A DNA stretch of 64,000 nucleotides from an uncultured Aquimarina sp. GTDB lineage: Bacteria; Bacteroidota; Bacteroidia; Flavobacteriales; Flavobacteriaceae. Below, in pieces: positions 19,410-28,048 of the stretch. How positions within the stretch are numbered: position 1 is the first letter of the stretch; every line of letters begins with the position of its first letter. The notes beneath the pieces are model-generated. The model made no database searches. It was not told the DNA's origin and saw only the letters and a list, made by a program, of their open reading frames with translations. Location of the stretch: NCBI RefSeq assembly GCF_947492965.1, contig NZ_CANLOZ010000001.1:186001-250000 (forward strand), written 5' to 3'. The position numbers and the translations under genes are program-made.

Positions 19410-20306
19410 ATGTTGAAGCCAAATTTTGTAGGAAAAGGAGATAAAATAGCAATTGTTTCTACAGCCAGAAAGATCACTAAAAGAGAGATTAAAGAAGCGA
19501 TTAATATTCTAAAAGAATGGGGTTTGATACCGGTTGTAGGAGCTACAATTGATGTAGAAGATAATCAATTTGCAGGAACGGATGAACAAAGGAAGAATGA
19601 TTTTCAGAAGATGTTAGATGATCCGGAAATTAAGGCTATCTGGTGTGCTCGTGGAGGTTATGGAACAGTACGAATTATAGATTTACTTGATTTTACAAAT
19701 TTTCGAAAACATCCTAAATGGATCATTGGATATTCGGATATTACGGTAATTCATTCACATGTTCACAATTTAGGAGTTTCTACAATACATGCTGCAATGC
19801 CAGTGGATATTTTTAAAAGTACGGAGCAGGCAAAACAATCTTTGTACAATGCACTGTTTGGAACCTACTTTAGTTATAAAATACCTTCGACACCTATTAA
19901 TAAACTAGGAAATTCTCATGGACAATTGGTTGGAGGAAACTTATCTATGTTATATTCAATGTGTGGATCTACTTCTTCTTTGGATTGTACCAATAAAATA
20001 CTGTGCATTGAAGATTTAGATGAATACTTATATCATATCGATAGAATGCTTCAGAATCTAAAGAGGAATGGATATTTTGATAAGTTATCTGGTTTAATTG
20101 TAGGTGGGATGACTAAGATGCACGATAACAATATTCCTTTTGGGAAAAATGTAGAGGAAATTATTTTGGATATTGTGTCAGCGTATGATTTTCCTGTAGT
20201 ATTTAATTTTCCTATGGGTCATATAGCAGATAATAGAGCGTTGATTTTGGGAGCAGAAGTTTCTTTAGAAGTTTCAGAAGATGGGGTAATTTTAGAATAT
20301 GTATAA
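19410..20306 (+). CDS. LD-carboxypeptidase (peptidase S66)
   Basis: A 298-residue serine peptidase of the LdcA/MccF family. The catalytic triad is visible: S109 in GYSDIT, E201 in CIEDLDEY and H271 in MGHIADNRA. It has no signal peptide, as expected for the cytoplasmic enzyme. LdcA members trim the terminal D-Ala from murein tetrapeptide during recycling; MccF members cleave microcin C-type amides. The recycling role is more likely with no microcin genes near. yraN follows after 9 bases. Confidence 0.88.
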   Translation: MLKPNFVGKGDKIAIVSTARKITKREIKEAINILKEWGLIPVVGATIDVEDNQFAGTDEQRKNDFQKMLDDPEIKAIWCARGGYGTVRIIDLLDFTNFRKHPKWIIGYSDITVIHSHVHNLGVSTIHAAMPVDIFKSTEQAKQSLYNALFGTYFSYKIPSTPINKLGNSHGQLVGGNLSMLYSMCGSTSSLDCTNKILCIEDLDEYLYHIDRMLQNLKRNGYFDKLSGLIVGGMTKMHDNNIPFGKNVEEIILDIVSAYDFPVVFNFPMGHIADNRALILGAEVSLEVSEDGVILEYV

Positions 20307-20315
20307 TTCATTGGA

Positions 20316-20675
20316 ATGGCAGAACATAATAAACTAGGAAAAGAAGGAGAAAAATTAGCAAGTGAATTTTTAGAGAGGAAAGGGTATACTATTCTCGAAA
20401 AGAATTTTAGATATCAAAAGGCAGAAATCGATATCATTGCTAAGAAAGGCAATGTAATCATAGCGGTAGAAGTGAAAACAAGAAGTACTCCAGAGTTTGG
20501 GGATCCTCAGAATTTTGTAAAACCAAAACAAATACAATCATTGGTAAAAGCAATTGATCACTATGTTATAGAGAATGATATGGACGTAGAAATACGTTTT
20601 GATATTATTGCCATTATAAAAAATGCTTCAGGAACCCGAATTGAACATCTCGATGATGCATTTTATCATTTTTGA
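20316..20675 (+). CDS. YraN family (UPF0102) endonuclease-like protein
   Basis: A 119-residue protein with the UPF0102 pattern: HNKLGKEGEKLASEFL at the N-terminus, then E37-x-D39 (AEIDIIA) and E52-V-K54 (VEVKTRS), a PD-(D/E)xK nuclease-like arrangement. Nuclease activity is inferred from the fold, and the biological role remains unsettled. It lies 9 bases after the LD-carboxypeptidase gene and should be cotranscribed with it. Confidence 0.88.
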   Translation: MAEHNKLGKEGEKLASEFLERKGYTILEKNFRYQKAEIDIIAKKGNVIIAVEVKTRSTPEFGDPQNFVKPKQIQSLVKAIDHYVIENDMDVEIRFDIIAIIKNASGTRIEHLDDAFYHF

Positions 20676-20711
20676 TGAGAAATTATTAAATAAAAATAGA
20701 TATTATATACG

Positions 20712-21608
20712 ATGAACTTTCGCAAACTTGGAAATTCGAATATGGAGATCAGTGAAATCTCTTTTGGATGTATGTCTCTTCAGGAAAACTCATCAGATGA
20801 AATAAAGTTAATTCAAACGGCTTTCGATAAGGGGATCAACTATTTTGATACTGCTGATTTATATCAAAATGGGGAAAACGAGATGCTTTTGGGAAAAGCA
20901 GTAAAGAGTTTTCGTGATCAAATTATTATTGGAACTAAAGTAGGAAATCAAATTAAAGAAAATGGAGAAGGTTGGGATTGGAATCCAAGTAAAAGATATA
21001 TCATTAAAGCAGTTGAAGATAGTTTAAAGAGGTTACAGGTCGATTATATAGATCTATATCAATTACATGGAGGTACGATCGACGATCCTATTGATGAAAC
21101 CATTGATGCTTTTGAAACATTAATCAAACAGGGAAAAATAAGGTACTATGGAATTTCATCTATTAGACCGAATGTCATTAGGTCTTATGTGCAAAAGTCT
21201 AATATTACAAGTGTAATGATGCAGTATAGTCTTTTGGATAGAAGACCCGAAGAATGTTGTTTAGAGTTATTACAGGAAAATAATATCGGTGTTTTGGCAA
21301 GAGGCACTTTGGCCAAAGGATTATTGGCAGGGAAACCAATAAAAGAATATTTAGATCATTCAGTTATGGAAGTGGAACAAAATATTGAAAAATTAAAAGA
21401 TGTATCCAAAGATAATCTATCCCTAAAAGAAGCTGCGATACAATTTGTGCTCAAAAATTCTGCTATAAGTTCATCTGTGATAGGTTTTAGAACAAAAAAG
21501 CAATTACTAGATTGTTTAGAAACATTAAAGTCACCTTCATTTTCTGATGTAACGTATAAGAAATTACTAAATACGATCTCAATGCATCGTTATAAGAATC
21601 ATAGATAA
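20712..21608 (+). CDS. Aldo/keto reductase
   Basis: A 298-residue NAD(P)H-dependent oxidoreductase of the AKR barrel family. The catalytic tetrad fits D46 and Y51 (YFDTADLYQNGENE), K76 (IIIGTKVG) and H119 (DLYQLHGG). A C-terminal cofactor segment (SSVIGFRTKKQLLDCL) is present. The substrate is unknown. It starts 36 bases after yraN on the same strand and may belong to the same transcript. Confidence 0.88.
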   Translation: MNFRKLGNSNMEISEISFGCMSLQENSSDEIKLIQTAFDKGINYFDTADLYQNGENEMLLGKAVKSFRDQIIIGTKVGNQIKENGEGWDWNPSKRYIIKAVEDSLKRLQVDYIDLYQLHGGTIDDPIDETIDAFETLIKQGKIRYYGISSIRPNVIRSYVQKSNITSVMMQYSLLDRRPEECCLELLQENNIGVLARGTLAKGLLAGKPIKEYLDHSVMEVEQNIEKLKDVSKDNLSLKEAAIQFVLKNSAISSSVIGFRTKKQLLDCLETLKSPSFSDVTYKKLLNTISMHRYKNHR

Positions 21609-21630
21609 AATTAGTTAAAACAATGGTTAA

Positions 21631-21660
21631 AGTAGTATGAGTGTACCCAAACGTACTACT
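21631..21660 (+). promoter_or_regulatory. Inverted repeat upstream of the membrane AraC regulator
   Basis: AGTAGTA (21631-21637) and TACTACT (21654-21660) are perfect 7-bp arms 16 bases apart, ending 17 bases before a likely -7 element. The spacer contains GAGTGTA, whose reverse complement TACACTC recurs at 22845-22851 before the SMP-30 gene. A regulator binding site is possible but unproven. Confidence 0.3.
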
Positions 21661-21677
21661 TGATTTTAAAATTTGGT

Positions 21678-21685
21678 TAGTTTTG
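21678..21685 (+). promoter_or_regulatory. -7 element before the membrane AraC gene
   Basis: TAGTTTTG matches TAnnTTTG exactly and lies 22 bases before the ATG at 21708. No clear -33 TTTG is found at the usual spacing, which would fit an activator-dependent promoter. Confidence 0.4.
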
Positions 21686-21707
21686 AAATAAACGAAAAAT
21701 CTCCAAC

Positions 21708-22829
21708 ATGAATTCTTTCGGAATTATTGATTTGTTACTTTTCTTAGGAATTAGTCAAGGTGTTTTTCTAGCAATTACGCTCTCATTACTGCATAATAGA
21801 AATAAATCAGCTAACAGAATTTTATCATTGCTATTGCTTATTGCTTCTATTATGTTAATAGGAAGGATATTTTATCCAAAATTTTCTGGAGTTCTCTTCT
21901 TTAGAATAGCATGTTTTGTAGACACATTGATTTTTATTTTTGGTCCATTATTGTATGTCTACATTAGGAGATTAACTTTTTTAGAATCGCCAGTATATCG
22001 AATGTCGTTGTATCATTTTATTCCAGCATTTCTTCATCTTGCTTTTTTTGGTTGGACACTATTTTATTCTCAGGAAGAAGTATTAAAAATGATACAGAAT
22101 GGAGATTTTGGAATGATTTATTTTATTGTCGAAACCCTAGGCTTAGTTAGTAATCTTATGTATACTATTTTGTCTTATGGTTTATTACAAATCTATAAGA
22201 AAGAGGAAAAAGCAAATCTTTCATATTCTCAAAAAGTCCAAAAATATATTGAGATGTTTTTGATAGGTATTTCTATTTTTATGATTTTATGGGTTATAAG
22301 TTATCTGAATAGTTTCTTTATTAGAAGAAGAGAATTGGCTTTTGTAAGTTATCATTTAATTTGGGTTTCGATACCTGTTTTTATTTATATAGTTGGTTTC
22401 TTTAGTTTAAAACAGCCAGAGGTTTTTAGAGTTCCTATACAGAAGAAAAAAAGAGAAATAAAGCAGCGATTGTCGGGAAAAGAGTTAGAGCAGCTCAAGA
22501 AATCTTTGGAGGAGTTAATGGTTGCTAAAAAAATATATCTTAATAATGAACTTACGTTAAAAGATCTTGCTCAGGAATTGGGTACTACTACCAATAATGT
22601 TTCTTGGTTGTTAAATAATATTCATCAATGTAGTTTTTACGACTATATCAACCAATATAGAGTTCAGGAATTTATTTCAAAAATTCAGAATGGAGAACAT
22701 TTTAAACACACGATTTTGGCCTTATCACTAGATTCTGGTTTTAATTCTAAATCTACTTTTAATAAGGCATTTAAAATGGTTAAGAATGATACTCCAAGCA
22801 ATTATATTAAAAGTTTAAAAACTAGCTAA
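21708..22829 (+). CDS. AraC-family regulator with seven-helix membrane sensor domain
   Basis: A 373-residue protein. Residues about 5-230 contain around seven hydrophobic helices (IIDLLLFLGISQGVFLAI onward), a layout common in flavobacterial membrane AraC regulators. Residues about 270-370 form the AraC DNA-binding domain with two helix-turn-helix units (LTLKDLAQELGTTTNNVSWLL and ALSLDSGFNSKSTFNKAFK). It is followed by an SMP-30 lipoprotein gene after 79 bases and then by two peptide genes, which are plausible targets. The signal sensed is unknown. Confidence 0.85.
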   Translation: MNSFGIIDLLLFLGISQGVFLAITLSLLHNRNKSANRILSLLLLIASIMLIGRIFYPKFSGVLFFRIACFVDTLIFIFGPLLYVYIRRLTFLESPVYRMSLYHFIPAFLHLAFFGWTLFYSQEEVLKMIQNGDFGMIYFIVETLGLVSNLMYTILSYGLLQIYKKEEKANLSYSQKVQKYIEMFLIGISIFMILWVISYLNSFFIRRRELAFVSYHLIWVSIPVFIYIVGFFSLKQPEVFRVPIQKKKREIKQRLSGKELEQLKKSLEELMVAKKIYLNNELTLKDLAQELGTTTNNVSWLLNNIHQCSFYDYINQYRVQEFISKIQNGEHFKHTILALSLDSGFNSKSTFNKAFKMVKNDTPSNYIKSLKTS

Positions 22830-22908
22830 AAGCGTTTCATAGTATACACTCGGTCGATTTGAGGAGATTTTTGATTCAATTTTGAAGTAAACCTTAAAAT
22901 TAAATCAA

Positions 22909-23829
22909 ATGAAACGAACAGTTAGTTATTTTTTTAGTCTTCGAAAATTAAGATATACTCTTATTACGTTATTGGCTCTTCTTACATTTTTATTGCTTTC
23001 TTCATGTATATCAGGAGAAGTGCCAAATATTAGTACTTCCGTAGAGACAGTAGTAGAAGGTTCCTTTTACGATGGGTTGGCGATTGATCGAAAAGGGAAT
23101 TTATACGGGTCTGATTTTGTTGGAAATACCGTTTATAAAATGAATCCGGATAGAGAAGTTACCGTATTTGTAGATGGATTAGTTTCTCCTAACGGTATTG
23201 GAATTAACAAAAAGAATGAAGTATACGTTTGCGATCATTTTGGAAATACTATTTATCAATATTCTGAAGATGGAGTCCAATTAGATAGTATTCCTGCAAT
23301 TTCTCCAGCAGGAATCAAAAGAATACCAGGAACAAATGATATGTTATTTGTTGAATATAATACGAATACTATCAATATTTTATCAGAAGATAATATAGTA
23401 ACCAAACTATATGAAGGAACACCGATAAATGGACCTGCAGGAATAGCATTCGATAAAAGAGGAGATGCATATATAGGAAATTTTAATGATAGAAAGATCT
23501 ATAAGTATAAAGATGGTGATCTTACTTTTATTGCCGAGTTACCTGCAACGGCTGCGAATGCAAATTTCCTTGGATTTTTAACATATGCACGAGGTTTTCT
23601 TTTTGCTACACAACTTGGAGAACACAAAATCTATAAAATTAATCCTAATAAAGAGAACGAATTTGAGGTGTTTGCTGGAAGTATTTTAGGAAATAACGAT
23701 GGTGATATTTCTGAGGCTACGTTTAATTTTCCAAACGGAATTTTGGCTAGTAGAAATCAGAAGACTTTATATGTTTCTGATGCAGGAACAAGTAATCTTC
23801 GAATTATAGAAAGTAGTATTGAATATTAA
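22909..23829 (+). CDS. SMP-30/NHL-type beta-propeller lipoprotein
   Basis: A 306-residue protein with a long basic N-terminus, a hydrophobic core and a lipobox ending at C33 (LLLSSC), so it is probably lipid-anchored outside the inner membrane. The body has repeats of the form GLAIDRKGNLYGSDFVGNTVYK, GIGINKKNEVYVCDHFGNTIYQ and GIAFDKRGDAYIGNFNDRKIYK, typical of SMP-30/gluconolactonase and NHL propellers. The reaction, if any, is unknown. The first peptide gene begins 17 bases downstream, so peptide and propeller are cotranscribed. Confidence 0.8.
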   Translation: MKRTVSYFFSLRKLRYTLITLLALLTFLLLSSCISGEVPNISTSVETVVEGSFYDGLAIDRKGNLYGSDFVGNTVYKMNPDREVTVFVDGLVSPNGIGINKKNEVYVCDHFGNTIYQYSEDGVQLDSIPAISPAGIKRIPGTNDMLFVEYNTNTINILSEDNIVTKLYEGTPINGPAGIAFDKRGDAYIGNFNDRKIYKYKDGDLTFIAELPATAANANFLGFLTYARGFLFATQLGEHKIYKINPNKENEFEVFAGSILGNNDGDISEATFNFPNGILASRNQKTLYVSDAGTSNLRIIESSIEY

Positions 23830-23846
23830 TCTTAAATCAAATAATT

Positions 23847-24056
23847 ATGTTAAAGTCAATTTTAAAATTAGATGGGGTAAAACAAATGAATAAAGAACAA
23901 AAAAGAAGCGTAAAAGCAGGTTTTGGCTCACAGATTTGTGTAGAAGGTAGTGCTTGTAGTTTCGGAAGTTTTGGACCAGTACCTTTTTTACCTTGTATGC
24001 TTGGGGTTGAAGATGAGGAGCTTCAATGTGTAAATGGAGTATGGACAAGAGTGTAG
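23847..24056 (+). CDS. Double-glycine-type leader peptide, cysteine-containing (69 aa)
   Basis: A 69-residue peptide. Residues 1-25 form a leader (MLKSILKLDGVKQMNKEQKR, then SVKAG), the bacteriocin-type leader pattern common in flavobacteria, here ending Ala-Gly rather than Gly-Gly. The predicted core (26-69) has four cysteines, C31, C37, C50 and C61, so two disulfides or modified rings are possible. It follows the SMP-30 gene by 17 bases, and its start region closely matches that of the next peptide gene. No modification enzyme or C39 peptidase is adjacent. Function unknown. Confidence 0.75.
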   Translation: MLKSILKLDGVKQMNKEQKRSVKAGFGSQICVEGSACSFGSFGPVPFLPCMLGVEDEELQCVNGVWTRV

Positions 24057-24208
24057 TTTTTTATTCAAAAGGATCTTTCATGAAAATTTTTTTGGCATAT
24101 GAAAGATGAGAAAAAGGTATTTTTAAAATATTAATGAAATAAGGGAATTTTCCTCTTTTTTATTTTGTACCTTATACCAGAATTCAAATAATCTTAAAAC
24201 AAATTATT

Positions 24209-24382
24209 ATGTTAAAATCAATTTTAGCTCAACAGGGAGTAGAACAATTAAACAAACAACAACAACAAACAGTAAATGGAGGAAGCGGTAATTTGAATGA
24301 TTTTTGTCACTCAGATCAAGAGTGCTGTTATCCACTAATCTGTGCAGGATGTTTATGTAGACCTGTAGGAGGACCAGTATAG
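24209..24382 (+). CDS. Double-glycine leader peptide with knottin-like cysteine core (57 aa)
   Basis: A 57-residue ORF starting MLKSILAQQGVEQLNKQQQQ with the leader ending NGG at residue 25. The core has six cysteines (C33, C39, C40, C45, C48, C50), spacing C-x5-CC-x4-C-x2-C-x-C. The adjacent Cys pair in the middle is a hallmark of inhibitor-cystine-knot-like peptides, although spacing alone does not prove that fold. The start region is nearly identical to the preceding peptide gene (ATGTTAAA, TCAATTTTA), indicating tandem duplication. A strong terminator follows. Confidence 0.75.
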   Translation: MLKSILAQQGVEQLNKQQQQTVNGGSGNLNDFCHSDQECCYPLICAGCLCRPVGGPV

Positions 24383-24403
24383 AAAAAAGGCTAATTCAAA
24401 TAT

Positions 24404-24441
24404 TTTAAAGTCCAGAATATGAAAATATTCTGGACTTTAAA
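24404..24441. terminator. Bidirectional terminator between peptide and hydrolase genes
   Basis: Perfect 17-bp arms (24404-24420 and 24425-24441) close a GAAA tetraloop; the core is AAAGTCCAGAATAT. It follows the peptide gene by 21 bases on the plus strand and directly abuts the stop codon of the convergent Ntn-hydrolase gene. Confidence 0.88.
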
Positions 24442-25593
24442 TTATAAAGATGTTTTCCAAGCGGTAAAAGACCAAAGCCCATTCTCAAAGAAATTTATAG
24501 ACATTTTCTCTCTTTCTTTATCGAAGCTAAACCTAACAACAATATCTTCAAATGGGAAAAAGAAAGTATCAGAAGCTGAAGGATTAACCGTTAATTTCAT
24601 ACCATCTGAAAATATTATTTTAATTCCTTTACCATCTTTTTCAACCATAACTTTGCCAATAAATCCATTTTGATAGTTGCCTGTATAATTATCTAAAACA
24701 GTATCATCTAAAGGTATTTCTATTGGTTTAGACGATATATGTTTTTTGTCTTTAGCCTGAATTGATTTTAGATTGCTGAAACTGTAGGAGACATTACCCC
24801 TTGATAGAAGATCATAAATGTTTGTTTTAATTATTGTATCTGGATCATGTTTTGAAAAAAACCAAATCTCTCTGGTAGTGAGATTTTGAATATTCGAATA
24901 CATGGTGGCTCCATTTTTTTGAGCGGTTTCTTTGCATATTAAGGTCATAGTGGATAAACTAGCTCCAAGTTCGGATAACTTCGAAGTAGCAATAGGATAT
25001 CTCCAACAAGAAGTACTTTTTTCTTTGCTACAAACATCAAAATTTGTTGATACTAAATGGTTACCATTCGTAACTAATTTGATACCAGACGCACTTATGA
25101 TTGCGAAATGTCCTTGTTTATCTGCTACATGCATTTGGGCACTTGTAAATCCGTTTTGAAACCAATAGGTGTCAAAGAATTCAATTACTTGTGTTACAGT
25201 GCTAAAATTTCCTAAAATGAAAGGTAATATGGCATTGTCACCCTTTGGAAATACTTTTTTAGAAGTAGGATCGAAATTTTCGACATTTGGTATAGCATTA
25301 AAGTCAAAAGTTAGACCAGCTTCATTCATTCCTCCTTGCATTTGTCCTCCTTGACCGTATTTTGGGGATAGATAAGATAATGTATAATATCCATATTTTT
25401 CATCCTTAGATTTTGGATATACATTTATAAAATTAGCAATTCCAAAAGGACCATCCTCATTATTTGCATTCCATACATGTCCATTTCTTGCTATTGCGCT
25501 TACTATTGTACATGGTATAGCTGAAATAGGAACGCCAAATAAAATAGTAAAGAATACTATTGTTTTTAAAATTGATATTGTTTGATTTTTCAT
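24442..25593 (-). CDS. Secreted linear-amide C-N hydrolase (choloylglycine/penicillin V acylase-like Ntn hydrolase)
   Basis: A 383-residue protein. A signal-like N-terminus (residues about 5-26) precedes C28 in AIPCTIVSA, the expected N-terminal nucleophile after processing, as in carcinine hydrolase, bile-salt hydrolase and penicillin V acylase relatives. Further family signs are WNANNEDGP (about 40-48) and GGMNEAGLTFDFNA (about 90-103). It probably hydrolyses an extracytoplasmic amide, possibly N-acyl amino acids or acyl-homoserine lactones; the substrate is not determinable. It begins 4 bases after the serine hydrolase gene ends, so the pair is an operon. Confidence 0.8.
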   Translation of the reverse strand: MKNQTISILKTIVFFTILFGVPISAIPCTIVSAIARNGHVWNANNEDGPFGIANFINVYPKSKDEKYGYYTLSYLSPKYGQGGQMQGGMNEAGLTFDFNAIPNVENFDPTSKKVFPKGDNAILPFILGNFSTVTQVIEFFDTYWFQNGFTSAQMHVADKQGHFAIISASGIKLVTNGNHLVSTNFDVCSKEKSTSCWRYPIATSKLSELGASLSTMTLICKETAQKNGATMYSNIQNLTTREIWFFSKHDPDTIIKTNIYDLLSRGNVSYSFSNLKSIQAKDKKHISSKPIEIPLDDTVLDNYTGNYQNGFIGKVMVEKDGKGIKIIFSDGMKLTVNPSASDTFFFPFEDIVVRFSFDKEREKMSINFFENGLWSFTAWKTSL

Positions 25594-25597
25594 GCTC

Positions 25598-26788
25598 CTA
25601 AGATTTTTCGGTTATAAATATTTTAGCAATTGCGTATACGTTTTCAAATAGATCTGCAGATGTTCCATTTTTATTGGCTAGCATTGATATAGATAGGTTA
25701 TGCTCTGGAAATAGCATTAGTAATGAAATAGATCCATTAGCAATACCGCCATGATGCCATATATTAATTTTTGTACCATTTTCGAATATGTCTTTGGTGT
25801 CATTTCTCCATCCAATAGCATAATTTTGTTCATTGATTTCTGAATTGTTTAGTAGTACTGGTGTAGTAAGCAATTCTCTGGTTTTTAGGTCAAAAAGACG
25901 ATGATTTATAAAAGCGTTTCCTAACTTAACCAAAGCTGTAGGAGATGCTAAGTATCCTCCACCAGCCCATTTATTGCTGTTGTTTACCGGATACACTTCT
26001 TTATACTGTTGGTCTTGTACCTCGTAAAATTTTGCCGCATTTTTTATGGTTTCAGAAGTTTCTTCTTCAATATATTTTACTTGTAAAGGATCAAAAACAG
26101 ATTCTTTCATAAATTTCGGGAATGCTTTTCCAGTAGCTCCTTCTAGCATAGCACTTACTAATGTATAATTATAGCTGCTGTAACTAAACTGTTCGCCAGG
26201 ATCAAATAATAATGGATCATCACTAAATAATTCAAGACCTTGTTCCACACTAGAAAACGAGTCGTTGTTATAATATTCCCAAACTGGAAAGCAAAAGCAA
26301 ACTCCGTAGTTTCGTATTCCTGATGTATGAGACGCAAGCTGTTTTAGTGTCAGTTCTCCAAGATGATTTTTTATATAAGGAACTAGTTGTTTTACCTTTT
26401 GATTCAAGCGAAGTTTATTTTCTTGAAGAAGAACTCCAATTCCTAAGGAAGTTACAGCTTTAGATGTACTTCCGATTCTGAATTTAGTATTTGGGTCAAC
26501 CAATGTTTTGTTTTCAATATCTTGATATCCCATTGCGTTAGACCAAATTACCTTGTTATTCTGACCCACAGCAATCGATACAGCTGGTGCATTTAATCTT
26601 TTATAGATAATTTTTAAAATACTATCAGCTTTTTGTTGCGTAAGATTTTGATATGTATGTATTGGGTTTAATTCACTTTTGTCTGGAGAATTATTCCACC
26701 CAGATGCATACGTAAAAATAGGCTCGAAAAAGAAGTAACTTAATAGTAATAAGATTATAATCGTTATAAATATGATCGCTTTTTTCAT
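25598..26788 (-). CDS. Membrane-anchored serine hydrolase, beta-lactamase class C/LACTB family
   Basis: A 396-residue protein with an N-terminal hydrophobic anchor (residues 4-22). The catalytic S107-x-x-K110 motif (GSTSK), a Tyr motif at Y203 (FSYSSYNYTL; YSS rather than YSN, as in LACTB-like members) and a C-terminal WHHGG motif are present. This family contains D-aminopeptidases, esterases and peptidases rather than true resistance enzymes. Upstream gene of a two-gene operon with the Ntn hydrolase. Confidence 0.85.
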   Translation of the reverse strand: MKKAIIFITIIILLLLSYFFFEPIFTYASGWNNSPDKSELNPIHTYQNLTQQKADSILKIIYKRLNAPAVSIAVGQNNKVIWSNAMGYQDIENKTLVDPNTKFRIGSTSKAVTSLGIGVLLQENKLRLNQKVKQLVPYIKNHLGELTLKQLASHTSGIRNYGVCFCFPVWEYYNNDSFSSVEQGLELFSDDPLLFDPGEQFSYSSYNYTLVSAMLEGATGKAFPKFMKESVFDPLQVKYIEEETSETIKNAAKFYEVQDQQYKEVYPVNNSNKWAGGGYLASPTALVKLGNAFINHRLFDLKTRELLTTPVLLNNSEINEQNYAIGWRNDTKDIFENGTKINIWHHGGIANGSISLLMLFPEHNLSISMLANKNGTSADLFENVYAIAKIFITEKS

Positions 26789-26876
26789 GATAGTTTCTGA
26801 TTAAAATTGAGATAGGTTTTCTAGTCATTAAGAGCTGTTCTTAATGAGTAGGAAGAATTCTTAAGAATTAAGAATG

Positions 26877-27719
26877 TTATTCTAGATGAGTTTCTTGTTG
26901 TTTGGCTTTTATCATTTCGGAAATTCTATACAACAGAATAATTTCCAAGATAATAGTTGGAGTGAGTAGGAAATATCCAAGAACCCCTAATAATACTGTT
27001 GCCATACATCCGTAAGCAATGATTTCGAAGATTCCTGTAGTTTTGGCTAGCATTCCTAAAGCATTTTGTAATCTAATTACAGAAATACCAAATAGAACAC
27101 CGATAATACCAATGGATACACTATGAGCACCTACGATATACATAGTGTCAAATTCTCCAAGATATATGGATATGATATCATAACTATAGAAAATGATTGT
27201 CATAATTGTTAAGATAAAAGCTATAATTCTTAACAGATAGTTTTTGAAAATTTTGCCAGATAATATAAATCCCCGCATAAACAAGATAAATGAAGCTAGC
27301 ACTGTTAATTTAAGAATACTATAGATTGCATTAGATACAATCATTGAATTATCAAAGTATCTTGCATAGTCAAAAGCAAACTCAACGAAGCCTAATATAA
27401 AATAGATGATTCCACTAATCCATGAGATGGTAAGCTGTCTATTTAAGAAAGAGGCTTCTTTACTATCGTCAATGTCTAATAGAAATAGTTTTTTAAATTC
27501 TTTGGTTACCTGAGAATCTCTTGTTTGGATGTCTTCTAGGTCATAATCCAAAGCGGACAATATGGTTTTAATAGTGTAACTTCTTGGTGTTACCTCTCCT
27601 GCTTCTATGCGTTGAATGGTTCGAACACTAATGTTACATTGTTCTACGAGTTCTTCTTGAGTTAACCCTTTTGATTTTCGTAATTCGGATATTTTTATTC
27701 CTAATGCTGGCTGTTTCAT
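26877..27719 (-). CDS. XRE-family regulator with membrane C-terminal domain
   Basis: A 280-residue protein, starting at ATG 27719 just before the helix-turn-helix (IKISELRKSKGLTQEELVEQ, residues about 7-60). Upstream in-frame starts at 27788 and 27827 exist but add a low-complexity Ser/Thr segment. Residues about 95-270 contain six or so hydrophobic helices, so the DNA-binding domain is tethered to the membrane. It is the gene upstream of the two secreted hydrolases on the same strand (88-base gap) and may control them. Signal unknown. Confidence 0.78.
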   Translation of the reverse strand: MKQPALGIKISELRKSKGLTQEELVEQCNISVRTIQRIEAGEVTPRSYTIKTILSALDYDLEDIQTRDSQVTKEFKKLFLLDIDDSKEASFLNRQLTISWISGIIYFILGFVEFAFDYARYFDNSMIVSNAIYSILKLTVLASFILFMRGFILSGKIFKNYLLRIIAFILTIMTIIFYSYDIISIYLGEFDTMYIVGAHSVSIGIIGVLFGISVIRLQNALGMLAKTTGIFEIIAYGCMATVLLGVLGYFLLTPTIILEIILLYRISEMIKAKQQETHLE

Positions 27720-28048
27720 GATTTTTAAGTTTTTAGATTCTGTAGAAGTAGTATTCCCTGCAGTAGAATGACTAGAACTTGTTTTCATTTGATACAGCAA
27801 TATTAGGTGTATGAGATAGTATCTCAAATTTTTACGCTTGACTTTGACCCGACATTAACCTGACATTTCAGTTATAATGCAGTGTTCGAAGATTTTGCTA
27901 GGTTTATTTAATTTTGAAATATAGGAATTATTTCGAAGTATTTTGATCTATCCTAATAAGATATTTATACATGATAGCGTAAAAATTTGTATAAAATAAC
28001 AAAGGAATATTTGAGACTTTGGGGGGAAGTTTGTTTTAGGGGTTTTAA
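27720..28048. other. Intergenic region upstream of the XRE regulator
   Basis: About 330 bases without a convincing gene. It includes a possible N-terminal extension of the XRE regulator (27720-27827) and a direct repeat, CCCGACATT and CCTGACATT, 11 bases apart around 27848-27867. Such helix-period repeats are typical regulator sites; the cognate factor is unknown. Confidence 0.35.

Noticed and set aside
25598..26788. Serine hydrolase as an antibiotic-resistance beta-lactamase
   Set aside because: SxxK is present, but the family is broad, the Tyr motif is LACTB-like (YSS), and the context gives no sign of resistance.
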